NCBI GenBank assembly: GCA_014549065.1
Contig: JACDOX010000009.1
Coordinates: forward strand, 7,369,495-7,433,494
Reading direction: 5' to 3'
DNA: 64,000 nt
Source of the DNA: Cardinalis cardinalis
Taxonomy: Eukaryota > Chordata > Aves > Passeriformes > Cardinalidae
The notes beneath the pieces were generated by a model that worked only from the letters and a program-made list of their open reading frames with translations, was not told where the DNA came from and searched no databases. Shown piece after piece: positions 26,301 through 38,350 of the stretch. Position 1 is the first letter of the stretch. The number at the start of each line of letters is the position of its first letter. The position numbers and the translations under genes were made by a program.

Positions 26301-27429
26301 ATAATTGCCTGATAGTGCAGAGACCTTCGAGGACTTAGGCATATAAAAATTGTTATTAGACAAAGACTGACATCTTAGACTGTTATCAGCAGCTTGATTT
26401 ACTTACAGTTCTATCTTCTGCTCCAGGGGGAATTCACTGGTAAATCCTCACTCCTCTTGCAGCACCTAGGGAAGGTGCAAGGATGAGGCTCAAGAGCTGC
26501 AGCTGGAGCAGCCTGGAGGTGCAGAGATGCTGCAGGAATCCTCCTGGGCAGGAACCACCTGTCCCACAGGATGGGCAAAAATGGCTTTTGGTCTCTGTGG
26601 ACTGAAAGATGAGATGTAAGAAATGTTGAAGGTCACAGATCTGCCTGAGTTGGTATTTGAGCCTGGTGAGTGTCTGAGAGGCAAAGTGAGTGCCCAGCAG
26701 AGGGTTTAAGCAGGCCATGGAAGAAGAGGGCTCCTAAAAACCACACAGGGTGGATGTAGGAAAAAAAGCTCTCAATGTGCAACATGTGTATGGTGGTTAA
26801 GATGTAATAAAATATTTAAATAAATTCTTTAAAGCAGTGCACCATGAGATGATTCAGAGGAATTGAATCACTGCAAATAAGTGATACAGCAAATCAGTTT
26901 TCTAAACTCAATCCTTTTAAACTGTGAACATATTGAAAGACATATGGTAGACAAAATGCTTTAGGTCCAGAAATCTTCCCTCAAAGAAATGTCTGCAGAA
27001 AGTACTGTTTGAAAATATGAAACTGTACCAATCANTTTGAGGATCAGGCCACCTCTGCCAGGGTCCGACTCCTCACTCTGACAGCACCACTGGCAGGAAA
27101 AGGACAGGAGACTGTTGTTGAGAATAGTTGAACCTACAAGCATTTGCTTTTATTTCAGTAACTTTGTGTTACTGGGAACTTCAGTTTTCCATCAGTGAAG
27201 TGCTTAGGACAATAAATAAAGAAATCGTAGTCAGTAAAATATCCTGTACATTGCTCTTTACTCTGTTGCTCTCATATAATGACTTGGGCTTTCGATAAGG
27301 CAGTACATTTTTGTAATTTGCTAGTATTTTAGTAAAGCTTAATGCTCCCTGCCCTGGCCCTATGGAAATGTTTCCTTTTTGTTTTGAATCATGAGTAATT
27401 TCACTGGCTGGAAGGAGCTTAACACTCAC

Positions 27430-27548
27430 CCGCAATGAGGCAGGACTTCTGCCACTGCTGCCACTGCCTGACTCTGCTTTTTCCATTATATCTATGACTG
27501 CTGACATTTGGAGGTTTTTCCACATGGGTGAGTTGGATGTGATNTTAA
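27430..27548 (-). other. Candidate antisense exon, uncertain
   Basis: On the minus strand a pyrimidine-containing acceptor-like TTTTTCATCAG ends at 27549, and a consensus donor CGG|GTGAGT has its first intron base at 27429. The roughly 119 bases between them are open in one frame, which contains NLQMSAVIDIMEKAE followed by a glycine/serine-rich SGSGSSGRSPASLR. I do not recognise the protein. The frame also runs on past the donor to about 27181 (114 residues from the first Met). It would be transcribed divergently from SDHAF3, whose start codon is about 720 bases away. Chance is a fair alternative: there is no second exon and no homology that I can name. Confidence 0.2.
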
Positions 27549-27848
27549 GCTGATGAAAAATGGAGCTTTATGGAGAGCTAGGAGTTGGAGTTTGAGCTGT
27601 CAGTGGGAGGTAGGAGAACGCAGGAGAGTTCTCGGTAGTGACAACGTGGTGGCACAAAGTCCAACAGGGCAGTAAGGCTTCTTGCTATGACTCCTCTCGT
27701 CTCTNGTGAAAATGCAAGTAAATCAAATTTAAGCATATGAAGCTTGGGCTTAGGGGCCTAATTAATCTGTGCCGCATTCTAATCTGGTATAAAGCACACA
27801 TTTCATTCTTCTGGTGGTGAACCTGGAACCAAAAATGAACTGATTTCT

Positions 27849-27849
<1 letters not shown>

Positions 27850-27944
<95 letters not shown>

Positions 27945-27945
27945 N

Positions 27946-28040
<95 letters not shown>
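27850..28040. repeat. Long (ATCT)n microsatellite at the SDHAF3 promoter edge
   Basis: About 190 bases of nearly uninterrupted ATCT/GATA-type tetranucleotide, some 47 units. The only break is at 27945, where an ambiguous base coincides with a one-base phase slip. It ends directly against GCGATCTCTG, the start of the CpG-rich promoter region, about 230 bases before the SDHAF3 start codon. At this length it is expected to vary between individuals, and the assembled length may be unreliable. Confidence 0.97.
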
Positions 28041-28560
28041 GCGATCTCTGCCACCCGCACCCGTCTTTGTGAAACAACACCCTCCGTGCATTCATACAGG
28101 TACTACTTGCAACCCCATTGCCGGATATCCCTCCAAACGCCACCAGCGAAACGCAGGCTCCGCGTTTGCGGGCAGTCCCGCCCCACACGGGGCGCTGGGC
28201 GCNGTTTCGGCCGCGGCGGGAGAGGCGCGGCCCGGCCGGGCCCGGCCCCTCGGGCCGCCCCAGTGCCGCCATGGCGGGCGGAGCGCGGCGCCTGTACCGC
28301 CGCATCCTGCAGCTGCACCGCGCTCTGCCGCCCGCCCTGCGCGACCTGGGCGACCGCTACGTGAAGGAGGAGTTCCGGAGGCACAGGGCGGCCGGGCCCG
28401 CCGAGGCCCAGCGCTTCCTGCGGGAATGGGAGGCAAGTGGCCGCCGCCCCGCGGGGCAGGGAGGCGGCGGGGCCCGGCGGGGCGCAGGGCAGGCCCCGGC
28501 AAGGTCAGGGGCGCCGCGCGGTCGCAGCTGCTCCGGTGTTGGGCTCGGTGATCTCAGGGG
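28041..28560 (+). promoter_or_regulatory. SDHAF3: CpG island promoter of SDHAF3
   Basis: GC and CpG density rise sharply just after the microsatellite, peak across 28140-28540 and fall by about 28600. The island covers exon 1, as is usual for a housekeeping mitochondrial gene. A GC box (CCCGCCCC, 28177-28184) lies about 90 bases before the ATG. I see no TATA box at a sensible distance, so initiation is probably dispersed. The exact start site and the 5' UTR cannot be fixed from sequence. Confidence 0.85.
28271..28432 (+). CDS. SDHAF3: SDHAF3 (ACN9) exon 1, residues 1-54
   Basis: SDHAF3 is a small LYR-family mitochondrial matrix protein that helps mature the iron-sulfur subunit SDHB during assembly of succinate dehydrogenase (complex II). 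Exon 1 encodes 54 residues beginning MAGGARRLYRR. The LYR signature is residues 8-10, where the human protein as I remember it has LYK. Then come the family blocks LQLHRALPP (13-21), LGDRYVKEEFRRH (26-38) and EAQRFLREWE (45-54), which match the human protein closely. The ATG sits in GCCGCCATGG, an excellent Kozak context, and no better upstream in-frame start exists. The exon ends on a codon boundary at GAG, followed by GCAAGT: a GC rather than GT donor. The N-terminus is a few residues shorter than in human (about 125 aa in total, against 121 here). Confidence 0.95.
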
Positions 28561-30314
28561 TCTTTTCCAGCCCAGCTGATTCTGTCTCTGCTCGGGCATG
28601 CTCCCGTGAAGGGCGAGCTCCGTACAGAGCTGCAGAATGCCTTGTGACTCCATGTCTCTAGGCAGGTTGTCTTTTATGGTTCTCAGTGCCTTGCCTCGAA
28701 TGTGTGTGAGCACACAGAGGTATAATGTAACAGAGTGGCCTCAGTTATATAATTAGCTATGTATAAATATATAAATAAAAGTACTCATAATTATCTGTAT
28801 GATCGATAATAATGCATTGTATAAGTAAATATAACTGCACACATAACAAATTGTATAATTATAATTAACTAAGTATAGGTGTAAATAGCTTCCCTGTGGA
28901 CTTGCATTTGATTTTGGAGTAACATTTTAAAAATGATTCCTAAGGAGATAGGTCTCATGTGAACATTGCTTCTCTGCTTAACACCCCTTCCCCTGAACTT
29001 CCTGCCTGATGTCACCAAGGAGAGCAAAGCAGATCACTCCCAAGTGACGAGGCTGTAACAAGTTTCACAAGCAGCAGAGGAAGGAGACCCATAAGGTGCT
29101 TTCCCCACATGCCTGGACCCCAGTAGGTATCAGCATATTAATAGGTCACCAAGAAGTCAACATGGCAAATGTATAGGCACTTCACAGAGGAGAAGCTTCA
29201 GTTAAAGCATGAACACAGCTGCAAGAGACAGATGTGTAGACAAGCTTCCCATTAATTTTCATGCTCCTTGAATGACTAGCTTGGTAGTACTTTTGACTCT
29301 CAAAACTATTTTCCTTTCTATGGAAGGAAATTCTGTTCTGCTTTGCAGTGGAAGGTGGTTAGCAAAGGTAGCATCCATTGCCTCCCAGTTTACCAGAAGA
29401 AGGGTAGTGGGGGAGAACTGCCCCATCCCTTCTACATGCAGTAGCTGAAATCTTATGGCTTAAAGTAACTGGGGCATCAGGAATAAGCAGGGAGAANACT
29501 GCCTGGTATTCTCTACAGAGGAAAGGAGTAAGTGTATTTTAATTGCCTCTTGCCAACTGATAGATCCTCAAATCAGAGAAATTTGTATCAACCTCTCAAA
29601 TGCCTGATGCTATTGTAATTTTCAATTGCCGTTTGCTTAATACTGCTGAAATGTTTCCGCATCACTGCTTTCAGTTTTAACATGAGCTAAAGAGACAAGT
29701 TACAGGTTACTATTTCCAGTGCTAAAATCTTCCTTAAAATAGTTTTAGAAAAAGAAGGAAATGTTTACATTGAAATATCTTTAGCCATTTTTAAAGTATA
29801 CAAATAGTGAAAATGTTTCTCAGTTCTGAAATGTTTTAAAGGTAGATTATAGGGAAAACGGTGACAAAAATTAGACTACGAGTAACGAGTTGAATTTTGA
29901 AACCTGACATTTAGTGCTATTAGCTATGATATGTTCAAGGAAAGGAAACTAATTTAATAACTGTTTTGAGTGTGTGAATATAAAGAACTTTGCAAATATG
30001 TCTGTCTTCTAACAAGATGCTGGGAGATATTAGCACGTAGTTAACATGTCTCTTCTCATCTTTAATTTTTGTTTTGTTCTGGGGTCTTTTTCTCACACAA
30101 ATAATAATTTATTTTGANTGTGAAATTTAAGTCAGACTTTCACATTTTTGGCCTGTGAGACTTGCTTTGCATCATATGTTNTGCTGTGGTTTCCAGCCCC
30201 ATGAAGACTTGAATGAGGCGACTGAGAAAAGTAGACTGTGGACGAACTGGGATTAGGTAACTCTGGGCCCTAATTACATACTAATTAATTCATGCTGGAG
30301 TAGGTCCTCTGGCC

Positions 30315-30700
30315 TGGTTTTGGCTAAGATAGAGTTAATTTTCTTTGTAGTAGCTTGTTCAGTGCTGTGTTTTGGATTTAGTATGAGAATAATGTTGGTA
30401 ATGCACTGTTGTAGCTGTTCTTANGGGTGCTTACTCTAAATCAAGTATTTTTCAGATGCCCATGCTCTGTCAGTAAGGAGATGCACAAGAATCTAGGAAG
30501 GAGAATGGCCAGAACAGCTGACCCAAAGTGGCCAAGTGGCTATTCCATACCATGCAACCNGTAGTATGATGTAAACTGGAGGAAGTTGGCCGTGAAGGGT
30601 TGGTTACTGCTCAGGCGCGGGCAGGGCATCAGTCAGCAGGTGGTGAGCAGTTCTATTGTGCACTACTTGTTTCTCTTGTGTTTCATTCTTTGCACCCTTN
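30315..30700 (+). mobile_element. ERVL-type LTR fragment (avian), sense
   Basis: The start TGGTTTTGGCT, then GATAGAGTTAATTTTCTT, GCTGTGTTTTGGATTTAG, CAGCTGACCCAAAGTGGCC, TATTCCATACCATG and GTGGTGAGCAGTTCTATTG follow the order of a widespread bird ERVL long terminal repeat that I recognise. Similarity fades after about 30700, so the 3' part with the polyadenylation region is lost or decayed. No internal retroviral genes lie beside it: it is a degraded solo LTR remnant inside the SDHAF3 intron, in the same orientation as the gene. Confidence 0.82.
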
Positions 30701-31683
30701 CTGGGCAGCAGGACACTCTTTTGACCAGAAATGGGCTGGAAGCTCCAGGACAGGTGTTGCAGGACACTCCAGCATAGCTGTGAAGTGCTTAGGTTCTTGT
30801 CTGAGAGTCACCCAGTTAGCCACGAGGGAAGCTGAGATAATGCTGCTCTTCTTGTACATGAACCATAACTGTATTTCTTGCCTCTAATTTTATTAAATGA
30901 AACAAAAAACAATCAAACCAAACAAAAAAATCCACCTACACAAATCACTANAACATCAATACAAACTGGTTGTTTAAATTTCCTGTTAAGTTTCTTTTTT
31001 TTTTTTTGGAAAAATGCATGCTTACAGCTCTGATATCAGTATTGTGGCATGTTGCATTTCCAGCTTTTTTCTTCCCAATTTGCTTGTTCATTAGGCTAAG
31101 CGTATACCTTGCTGTATGCACTTTGCTGTTGACAATATTCAGCTTCCATCTGGAAATGTTCTTTTCTCGTGCCTTCTGTTGAATGCAGGGCAGGGTGTCT
31201 GGTACNGAGTGGCATGATGTCTCATGTTACAGAGAATTAGTATTCTTAATTTTATGTTAAAGTAATATATCTTGATGTATATTTATCAGAGGGTAAAGAT
31301 TATGGATATGATGATTGCAGTGATGTTTCTTGACTTTGAATGAGGATTTCAATATGAAGTATAATCTTAATAAGTCATCTGAAATGCTTTTTGAATGAAA
31401 ATTTCCAAGGATGTCGTATTTTAACACGAAACTACTTGACTATTGCTGAAACTCTTCAGGCTCTCTTTGGGTAGTCAGACCTTGTGGGTGTGCCTGAATA
31501 TACTAGTTCATAGCCTAGTGGTGTGCTTTCTTGCCCTCCAATTTGATTCATATTGGCTGAACATTTAGAAAACAGGCCTGGCATTTCAATCACATTATGG
31601 TTGCCTCACATGATGCCCCTGCCCCCCTTGCTATTGAAATTATGTTGATTCAAGGGAGCTGGGCGTATTAATTCAGGTTTNTA
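30701..31683. other. Intron sequence, nothing recognised
   Basis: Noncoding intron DNA between an LTR fragment and a CR1. It may include decayed LTR remainder just after 30700. Confidence 0.5.
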
Positions 31684-31979
31684 GCCAGGTGGGAGTCAGC
31701 CTCCTGTCCCAGGCAGCTNCTGGCATGGTGAGAGGACATAGCCTCAGGTTGTGCCACAGGGAGGTTCAGGTTGGACATCAGAAGGAGTTTCTTAGCAAAA
31801 ATGGTTGTTAAGNACAGACTGCCCAGTGAGGTGGTGGAGTCACTGTCCCTGGAAGCGTTCAGGAGATGACTGGACGTGGCACTTTGTGCCATGTTTTAGT
31901 TGACAAGTTGTGTTTGATCAAAGGTTGGACTTCATGACCTTAGAGATCTTTTGCAGTCTGAATGATTCTGTGATTGTGT
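31684..31979 (+). mobile_element. CR1 LINE 3' end, sense
   Basis: Markers of the CR1 type with a long 3' tail: CCAGGTGGGAGTCAGCCTCC, GTCCCAGGCAGC, CTCAGGTTGTGCCACAGGG, GAGGTTCAGGTTGGACATC, GTGGTGGAGTCACTGTCCC, GTGGCACTTTGTGCCATG, GGTTGGACTTCATGACC and an end of AATGATTCTGTGATTGTG. Only the 3' region is present. It is inside the SDHAF3 intron, in the gene's orientation. Confidence 0.92.
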
Positions 31980-34900
31980 CTCACAAATGGAACAAATTTC
32001 CTTTATATCTTGAGAAACATGGTGGAAAACCTGTAGGGAGATTTCTGAGATCANCTTTAAATGTAAAGGGAGGGAAAAATGAGGTAAAAAGCTCTGAAAT
32101 GACATTACTGTAGTATGCGAGTTCTCCTGTAAAGGAGATGAGAAAGGACCTCATCTTGTTTAGAATGTACAGGAATTGAAGTATTTAATGTTAGAGCAAA
32201 CCGTGTAGATGCCTAATGAAGTTTTGTAGGAAACCTAAGCTGACCTATTTGCACTTATAAAATAGGGAAACTATCCCTTGAATATTCTTGGAAAAGCTTT
32301 TCAGTGAGTACCACGAATAGTAGACTGCAAGTCCATATGTGCTTATGTAAAAGGAGAAGAATATAAATATTGTGGTTTTCCTGTGATTGGTATTGGATTC
32401 CAAGTTTGTATCTGGAAACCTGCTGGAAANTATTAAAGGGGGATACAAAGAAAGTAAGCTATGTTATTCAGGAATTATGCCTGTTCAGGTAGATTCAAAT
32501 TAAGCATATAAATTATTAATATATGTTCCTATCTATTTTCTAAATATTTAATATTTTAATTAAAATAATTGGTACTCATTTACAGGAGACTGCTGATATA
32601 ATTAGATTGATACTGATTATTACCTTGAAATGGTATTGAATTAATGTTGACAGGTATGATAAGTCAATTAGTTCAGCAGTCTTCTAAATCGTGGTAGCTG
32701 GTGAGAATGCTTACATAAGATAAGTAATATTAAGATAGTATTGATTACTTCATTTCAGATTGCAATAGGTACACTATTCAGCAAAATAATTTCAGTAACA
32801 ATTTGTTTCGCATTTCAGTACTAATTTTGAAAATGACCATTTTGTTCTTGGCTTTTTTAAAAAGCCTGACCCTGTAGATGAGAGGGCCTGAACTGTCTTT
32901 GAGACAAGCAGAATCATTCTGCAGAATTACACAACATTTTCTCAATTTAATATATTGAACAAATTGCCTTTGAAATTCTTTGGCCACTCTTGACCCTGAA
33001 AACCTTTTTACAAGCTTTCAAATGAACTGTCACGTAGCCTCTCAGGAATGACTAAATTTTTGAATCAGTGTATTTGAAGCAATACAAATAATTGTCCTTC
33101 ATCAAATTTATTTTCAGTTGCCTGCGTCACTTGCAGTATTTCCTTTGCTGGGATGATTGTGGGATGCTGTCATATATCAGAGAATATAGTTGTTCTGATA
33201 CGTCTTTTTCTGCTCATGAGCAGATACACTTACAGAACTTCTTGCTTCTTAATTTTCTGGGCAAGTATAATCTTCCCTCCCCTTCTTGATTTATTTTTAA
33301 ACTACTAGCAGTCAAAAATATGTTGAAATGTTGAATGGAGAATTTGAAGAGCAAATAGTCAAGAGGGTGGAAGAGGAAATTGTGGCCAGTACTGGAGTCA
33401 GACTGAAATGGGAATGGGATGTGTGGGTTGCCCTTTGTGATGCCTTTCAACAAATAATATAGGTAGTATGAGTATAAAACAGCTGCTGGCATTCTGAATT
33501 CTGCTCTCAGTTTCAGTGAAGTACATTATATAAGAGATGTTTTCTTTGCCTGACAAAGAAATACATTTTTTGAAANTAAAATATGACTTTAGGTTTTTTG
33601 CAATTTTATTACTTTAATAAAAGTTGTGAAATAGGATTTTAGAGTAGTATTTCATTTTAACATTACTGGATACATCGGAATTTGCTTTTAGTGATTTTTA
33701 TGGCTATCTGGATGAAAACCTTCTTATTAAGAGTAAATTCCTACTGAGTCCNATGTTTTTATCCCCCACTTAGGGTGTTCACTAGTTATTAATCTGTAAG
33801 AACTAAATTGGATTCAATTTCCTCTATTTTCTTTTATATTTCTCAAAAGGTAGGAAGGAATTTTGGACTTTTCTGAGAGCCAGGGAGTTGTGGCTGATAA
33901 ACTGAAGAGCATTTGGGATTAGGGCATGAATGGCTCAGGAAATCAGGCTGCTGCTGTGACCTGGTGTTCCTNGTGGCCTGCTGGGTTGTAGGATTTGAAG
34001 CCTTCCTCTGATGAAATTTTGCCTAAGTGCACCCATGATTTGGTGAGTGTCCTGAATTAGTATTTATGTGCAATTGCAAAGGTTGACCTTTTGTTGTGAA
34101 TCCCTTTTGTGAAGTTTCATAACAAATAACATCTTTTTCATATTATGCCATCACTTCCATCCTTTCAGTGCTCTTTCAGTTTTGGGTTTAGAAGCAGGAG
34201 CTAGTGTTTACTTCTCTTCTGTAGAGAATCCAGAGTCTGGGAGCTTTCTGAAGTGGTGAGGCTTGGGGTGGCCTGATNGATACCCACTGCCTTGTGCATG
34301 ATGCACACCCATTGCAGGAAGGGGGATTTATTGCTTCTCACCTGGAAAGCGGCATCATTGTCCTTCAGGTTCACCTGTCCACTGCTGAGACCAGTGATTT
34401 CTTGCTGGGTTGGTTGTTTTGTTTATTTTTCCCCCTGTGTACATGCTGGTTTTAGACCTTTACTGGATTTTCTAAATTCAAAATTTTATAAATTGTAGCA
34501 TCAGCATTCTCAATGCTTCTGTCATGNTACTATGCCCATTATGAGTATGCTATCGTATCTATGATTGCATATAGCTAGTCAGATGGCTCCTTTGATAACT
34601 GCTTGTCTGCTAATTGAAGTTTTTATTTACAACTGTTTTGGCACAGCAGGAAATCATATCCAAGTCACAGGCGTGACATCCAGCAGTAATGTCAGTCACT
34701 TGCTTGTGCCAGTCACCTCAGGTACAATGCAAGTATAAATATATGATGTGCAAATAGGTTTATAAATTTCAGATAGTCTCGTAGCATGCCTTGGATATTT
34801 AAAATGNGGCATGAATTGACTCCCTGAACTGAAATTTCTTGGCAGAATGTAGCAATTTTATTAGTTACAACTTAGATTGAGAAGTTTAAATTGCTGTAGA

Positions 34901-36928
34901 AGTGGGATGCATCTCTAACGAGTATTAACAGTTTACTCCTTACATTGAATAGCACTGAGAGGCCACATTTCTCAGGGCTGAAGATTCGGTAGAAGTTTTG
35001 TGAATGGGATTTTTATGTCTCTGAGAGTTTTATGTCTCTGCTCTCTCCATGAGCAGAGACCTGCACCTTCTTAGTGANTACAGGTTAATGACAGGCAGTG
35101 TGAGAATAGGTCTCTAAATAAGAAAAGAGCCANACACAGTAAATGCAGAACCAGTAATGGAGCATTTACAGAATTGTCAGTGTAAAAGGTAATTCAGGTT
35201 TCCATCTAGTGGTGATATAAAATTCTGTCCAAGCCATATGAGACAGCATCTGCATAGCCATGTTCCTGACATACCATTGTACTTGTGCATATGTGTGAAA
35301 CTTAGGGAATCACAAACCTTTATCATGTATAAATTATATATGTATTAGCACATAATTCTCAGGACCTCCAGATTTTTTTAAGTCCGAGCTGCAATGTCTG
35401 TTGTTTTGTGCATTCAGATCTCTGAATACTCTTTGAATGTACATTTATCTTATTTGCTGTGAATTAGGCTGATTCCTCTTTTTCATTATTCATTGACAGC
35501 CATTTAAAAATGTTTAACTTGACACAGGTTATTGAAAGCAAATAGGTTTCTTAAAAGGTTTTCTGCAAGTTGTATCTGTGCAAGTATGAGTTTTGTTNAA
35601 TTTCTTGCTTTCTCTTATATGTAAACAAAACAGAAAAAAAAAAGGAAACAGGAACAGATGAGTATTCTGATTCTTTTGCCCCAGTGTTTTAGCCCTATTT
35701 TTAGTACTTAAAGTATTCTGCAGTAGCATTTAGAAAACCTACCAGGTTACATTTTGAGATGAAGGTTAACAGTGATTGAAAGATAGACCAAGCAGTGTGA
35801 TGCTGCAAGGATGTTCATTGACAAGAGGCACAGATATTTAAATTGTTTTAGCTTCTGCATAACAATTTCCAGTTTTTCAGTCTACGTGTGATTTAGTATA
35901 TAGCAGGCCATAATGTATATTTTTTCTTTTGCACAATTACTTANCACAGCAGGCTGTTCTGTTCTTTGGGAGAGGGACACAGTTTCTGGAGTTCCTTCTT
36001 TATGTGTCTTTCTCAGTTNCTGCAGCTCTTTATCACAGCTTTTTCCTACAGCTCTTGCTGCACAATCTTCAGCAACTCAAGAGTATTGTTCATGTCCTTT
36101 AACTCCTTCTGCTCTGCAGCACAAGGTATCAAGGTCTGAACTTTGTTGCATTTTAAGACAATGTAGTATCTTAAACACTACATGGATCAGACAAGCAAAC
36201 TGAGTACGAATTGCTGTTGCAAAGTTATGAGGATTTCTGCTTGTTTGTATTTTATTGGCACCTTCCTTCTAGCATTTGTTTGGCACTTGTGTGAATATTG
36301 TCAGCATGTAGTGTTTTGTAAGCATGGTAGGTTTTTTTACCGCCTTGTCAGTGCATTTCCACTATCAACACTGTAAACACTGCCAACTTTCTACAAGTGC
36401 TGTCAAGTACCATATTTTGTAATTACTGCAATAATATTATGAGTGCTGTAATTGCATATACTGTATATGTGCCTTTCTGTCCTGTGTAGACAGAAAATTG
36501 ATATTTTCTGCAAGTTAAAATTGCATCTGGAGCACATCAGAATAATTGTTTAGAAACTGTTTTTTTTCTCCTTTCAGTGTAATGTGAGGTTGCACAAATA
36601 GAGTTATGCATATTGGAGGATTTTAAAGATCCAGATTTTTTTATNTATAGAGATCAACTTAAGACATACTGATGTGTACCCATTGAAGAATGAAAGGGTT
36701 TTTTTTACACAGTTCACTGATATTAAAGTAATTTAATTGAATATTGTTTTTTGCAAGAAGTTGAACCTCAGATTTTGACTTCATAGTCTTGCATTTAGTG
36801 GCATCTTTATCACCATTCCTGTTGCTTTAGCTGTCTTTTGTAATGCTGAGAGCTTTGGCTGTTTTGAAGCTGAAGCTGACTGTACTTAAAACCATACATC
36901 TTCTTGGTAATATCCTGCTTTCTGTGCA

Positions 36929-36961
36929 GCTCGCTCTTGGAGCGAGCAGAAAATTTCTGCT
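36929..36961. repeat. Two overlapping perfect small hairpins
   Basis: GCTCGCTC / GAGCGAGC (8-bp arms, 3-base loop, 36929-36947) is followed, sharing three bases, by AGCAGAAA / TTTCTGCT (8-bp arms around one base, 36945-36961). Both are exact. The CpG-containing first stem stands out in AT-rich surroundings. Function is unknown. Confidence 0.8.
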
Positions 36962-37682
36962 GAAATATATTTTGTTACTGTGTCTCAAAGCTGCTGATTT
37001 CAAACTGTATTTTTGAAGGATATAATTTAGAAAATATATTTAATCATAGTGTCTGATAAAAGGCTTGAACTTCTAGCTTTTAAAGGTCGTTTCCAGAAGT
37101 AATGTATAGTAATGAGGTGTTTCTAATGAACAAGTTAGAAATCCTACNAGAAGCATAGTTATTGAGTGTTGGATTTTAGGCTTACTGAAATGTGGGGGAG
37201 TTGAGTCCTGTTAATATCCTGTTTTTTATTGTTTCAGGGATATTAGTGAGAGGAGCAGTCTCAGATGAAAGAGAGCATGATGCACTTTTTTCCTCACTGC
37301 AGTAACTAGGTAAATCTGTAAAATACCTTCTGAATTGATCTTGCACTCATATTTCAAGACTAGCTGACAAGAGACACAATGTAGATGCATCTTCCCTTTC
37401 TCTGTGGGAATTACTGAATGGTGTAAACTTGATAAACTAGTTTTATGCAGCTTTATGGTATTTTTTCCTTCTTGCTGAACTATTCTATTCAGTGATTTAG
37501 AGGAAACGAACATTAGGTCACTGAAACATTTTTTTTTCTTTTCTTTTTTTTTTCTTCCTGAACCAGAAGAAATGTGGTGGAAGGGTTTATGTTCCCATCA
37601 CCATTGCTTCTTTGGAGATGTCATGGCTGAAGGTGTTGGGTGGTGTTGGAANTATTGATATTTGCTTATTTTTTGCTTATTA

Positions 37683-37714
37683 TTTCTCTGGCTTATTGGA
37701 ATAAGCCAGAGAAA
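37683..37714. repeat. Near-perfect palindrome, 15-bp arms, 2-base centre
   Basis: TTTCTCTGGCTTATT and AATAAGCCAGAGAAA are exact reverse complements separated only by GG. It is preceded by two GCTTATT words, so one arm may derive from local duplication and inversion. Such a compact palindrome can extrude as a cruciform or form a hairpin in RNA. Confidence 0.93.
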
Positions 37715-38253
37715 CTGGTTTATTTTTTGTGGGCCATCAAACACCATTTATTTATAGCCAGTTTCTTGCTTCTTATGATTGCATAGTGAAAGGATGTGGT
37801 TTTTGTTGTAGAATTTGGATTATAATAGGCAGTCTGTATTGNGGTAAGAATTCATATTACAATAGGAGTCCTCGAGACTTCATCACCTTCTGACTGAAGT
37901 CTGTAATGCCCATGTGTGTACTCCAGTGGCTGATTTTTGACCTGATGAAGAAGTGTTGTTCACAAGTTTGCAGTTTTTAAAGTGTACACATGATGGCAGC
38001 AAATACTTAGCTAGAGAAGCTTTGTTCCTATGCTAGAAAAAAGAGGCTGCTGAATTTTCTAATACAAACTAAATTCCTACAGATTAAATTATTGTTAAAT
38101 TATTTATTGAAATACATATTGAGAATTGTTAACTTACTGCTACAAATTTTGAGAAGGCTTTTCAATTAGAAAACTTTACTGGGCTTTCCACCTGTCATAA
38201 TACTGNCATGATGTGCTTTCTGGTTTGGATTTGCATTGGTAAACAGCACTCTT

Positions 38254-38350
38254 GGGCACAGGGTGTGCCTCTTGTGGATGGTGCTGGGCAGGGCCAGGAG
38301 TTGGACTGGTCCTTGTGGGTCCCTTCCAACTTGGCATATTCTTTGATTAT
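38254..38350 (+). mobile_element. CR1 LINE 3' tail fragment, sense
   Basis: The last 95 or so bases of a CR1: GGCACAGGGTGTGCCTC, GTGCTGGGCAGGGCCAGGAG, TTGGACTGGTCCTTGTGG, GTCCCTTCCAACTTGG and CATATTCTTTGATT. This is the subfamily ending with the GATCCTTGTGGGTCCCTTCC pattern. It lies in the SDHAF3 intron in the gene's orientation. Confidence 0.85.

Larger units (their letters stand above)
22519..27849. other. Intergenic DNA upstream of SDHAF3
   Basis: Noncoding sequence with no recognised repeat family beyond one perfect hairpin (23311-23353). A possible antisense exon at 27430-27548 is described separately. The last few hundred bases before the microsatellite contain TAATTA-type homeodomain-like words, for example near 27760. 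These are too common in AT-rich DNA to call as sites. Confidence 0.5.
31980..38253. other. Intron sequence, no gene recognised
   Basis: AT-rich noncoding intron DNA. Apart from the small hairpins near 36929 and 37683, I see no repeat family or coding signal. Confidence 0.55.

Noticed and set aside
28069..28551. Long overlapping frames on both strands in the CpG island
   Set aside because: Stop codons are rare in GC-rich DNA. Only the SDHAF3 frame continues into a matching second exon.
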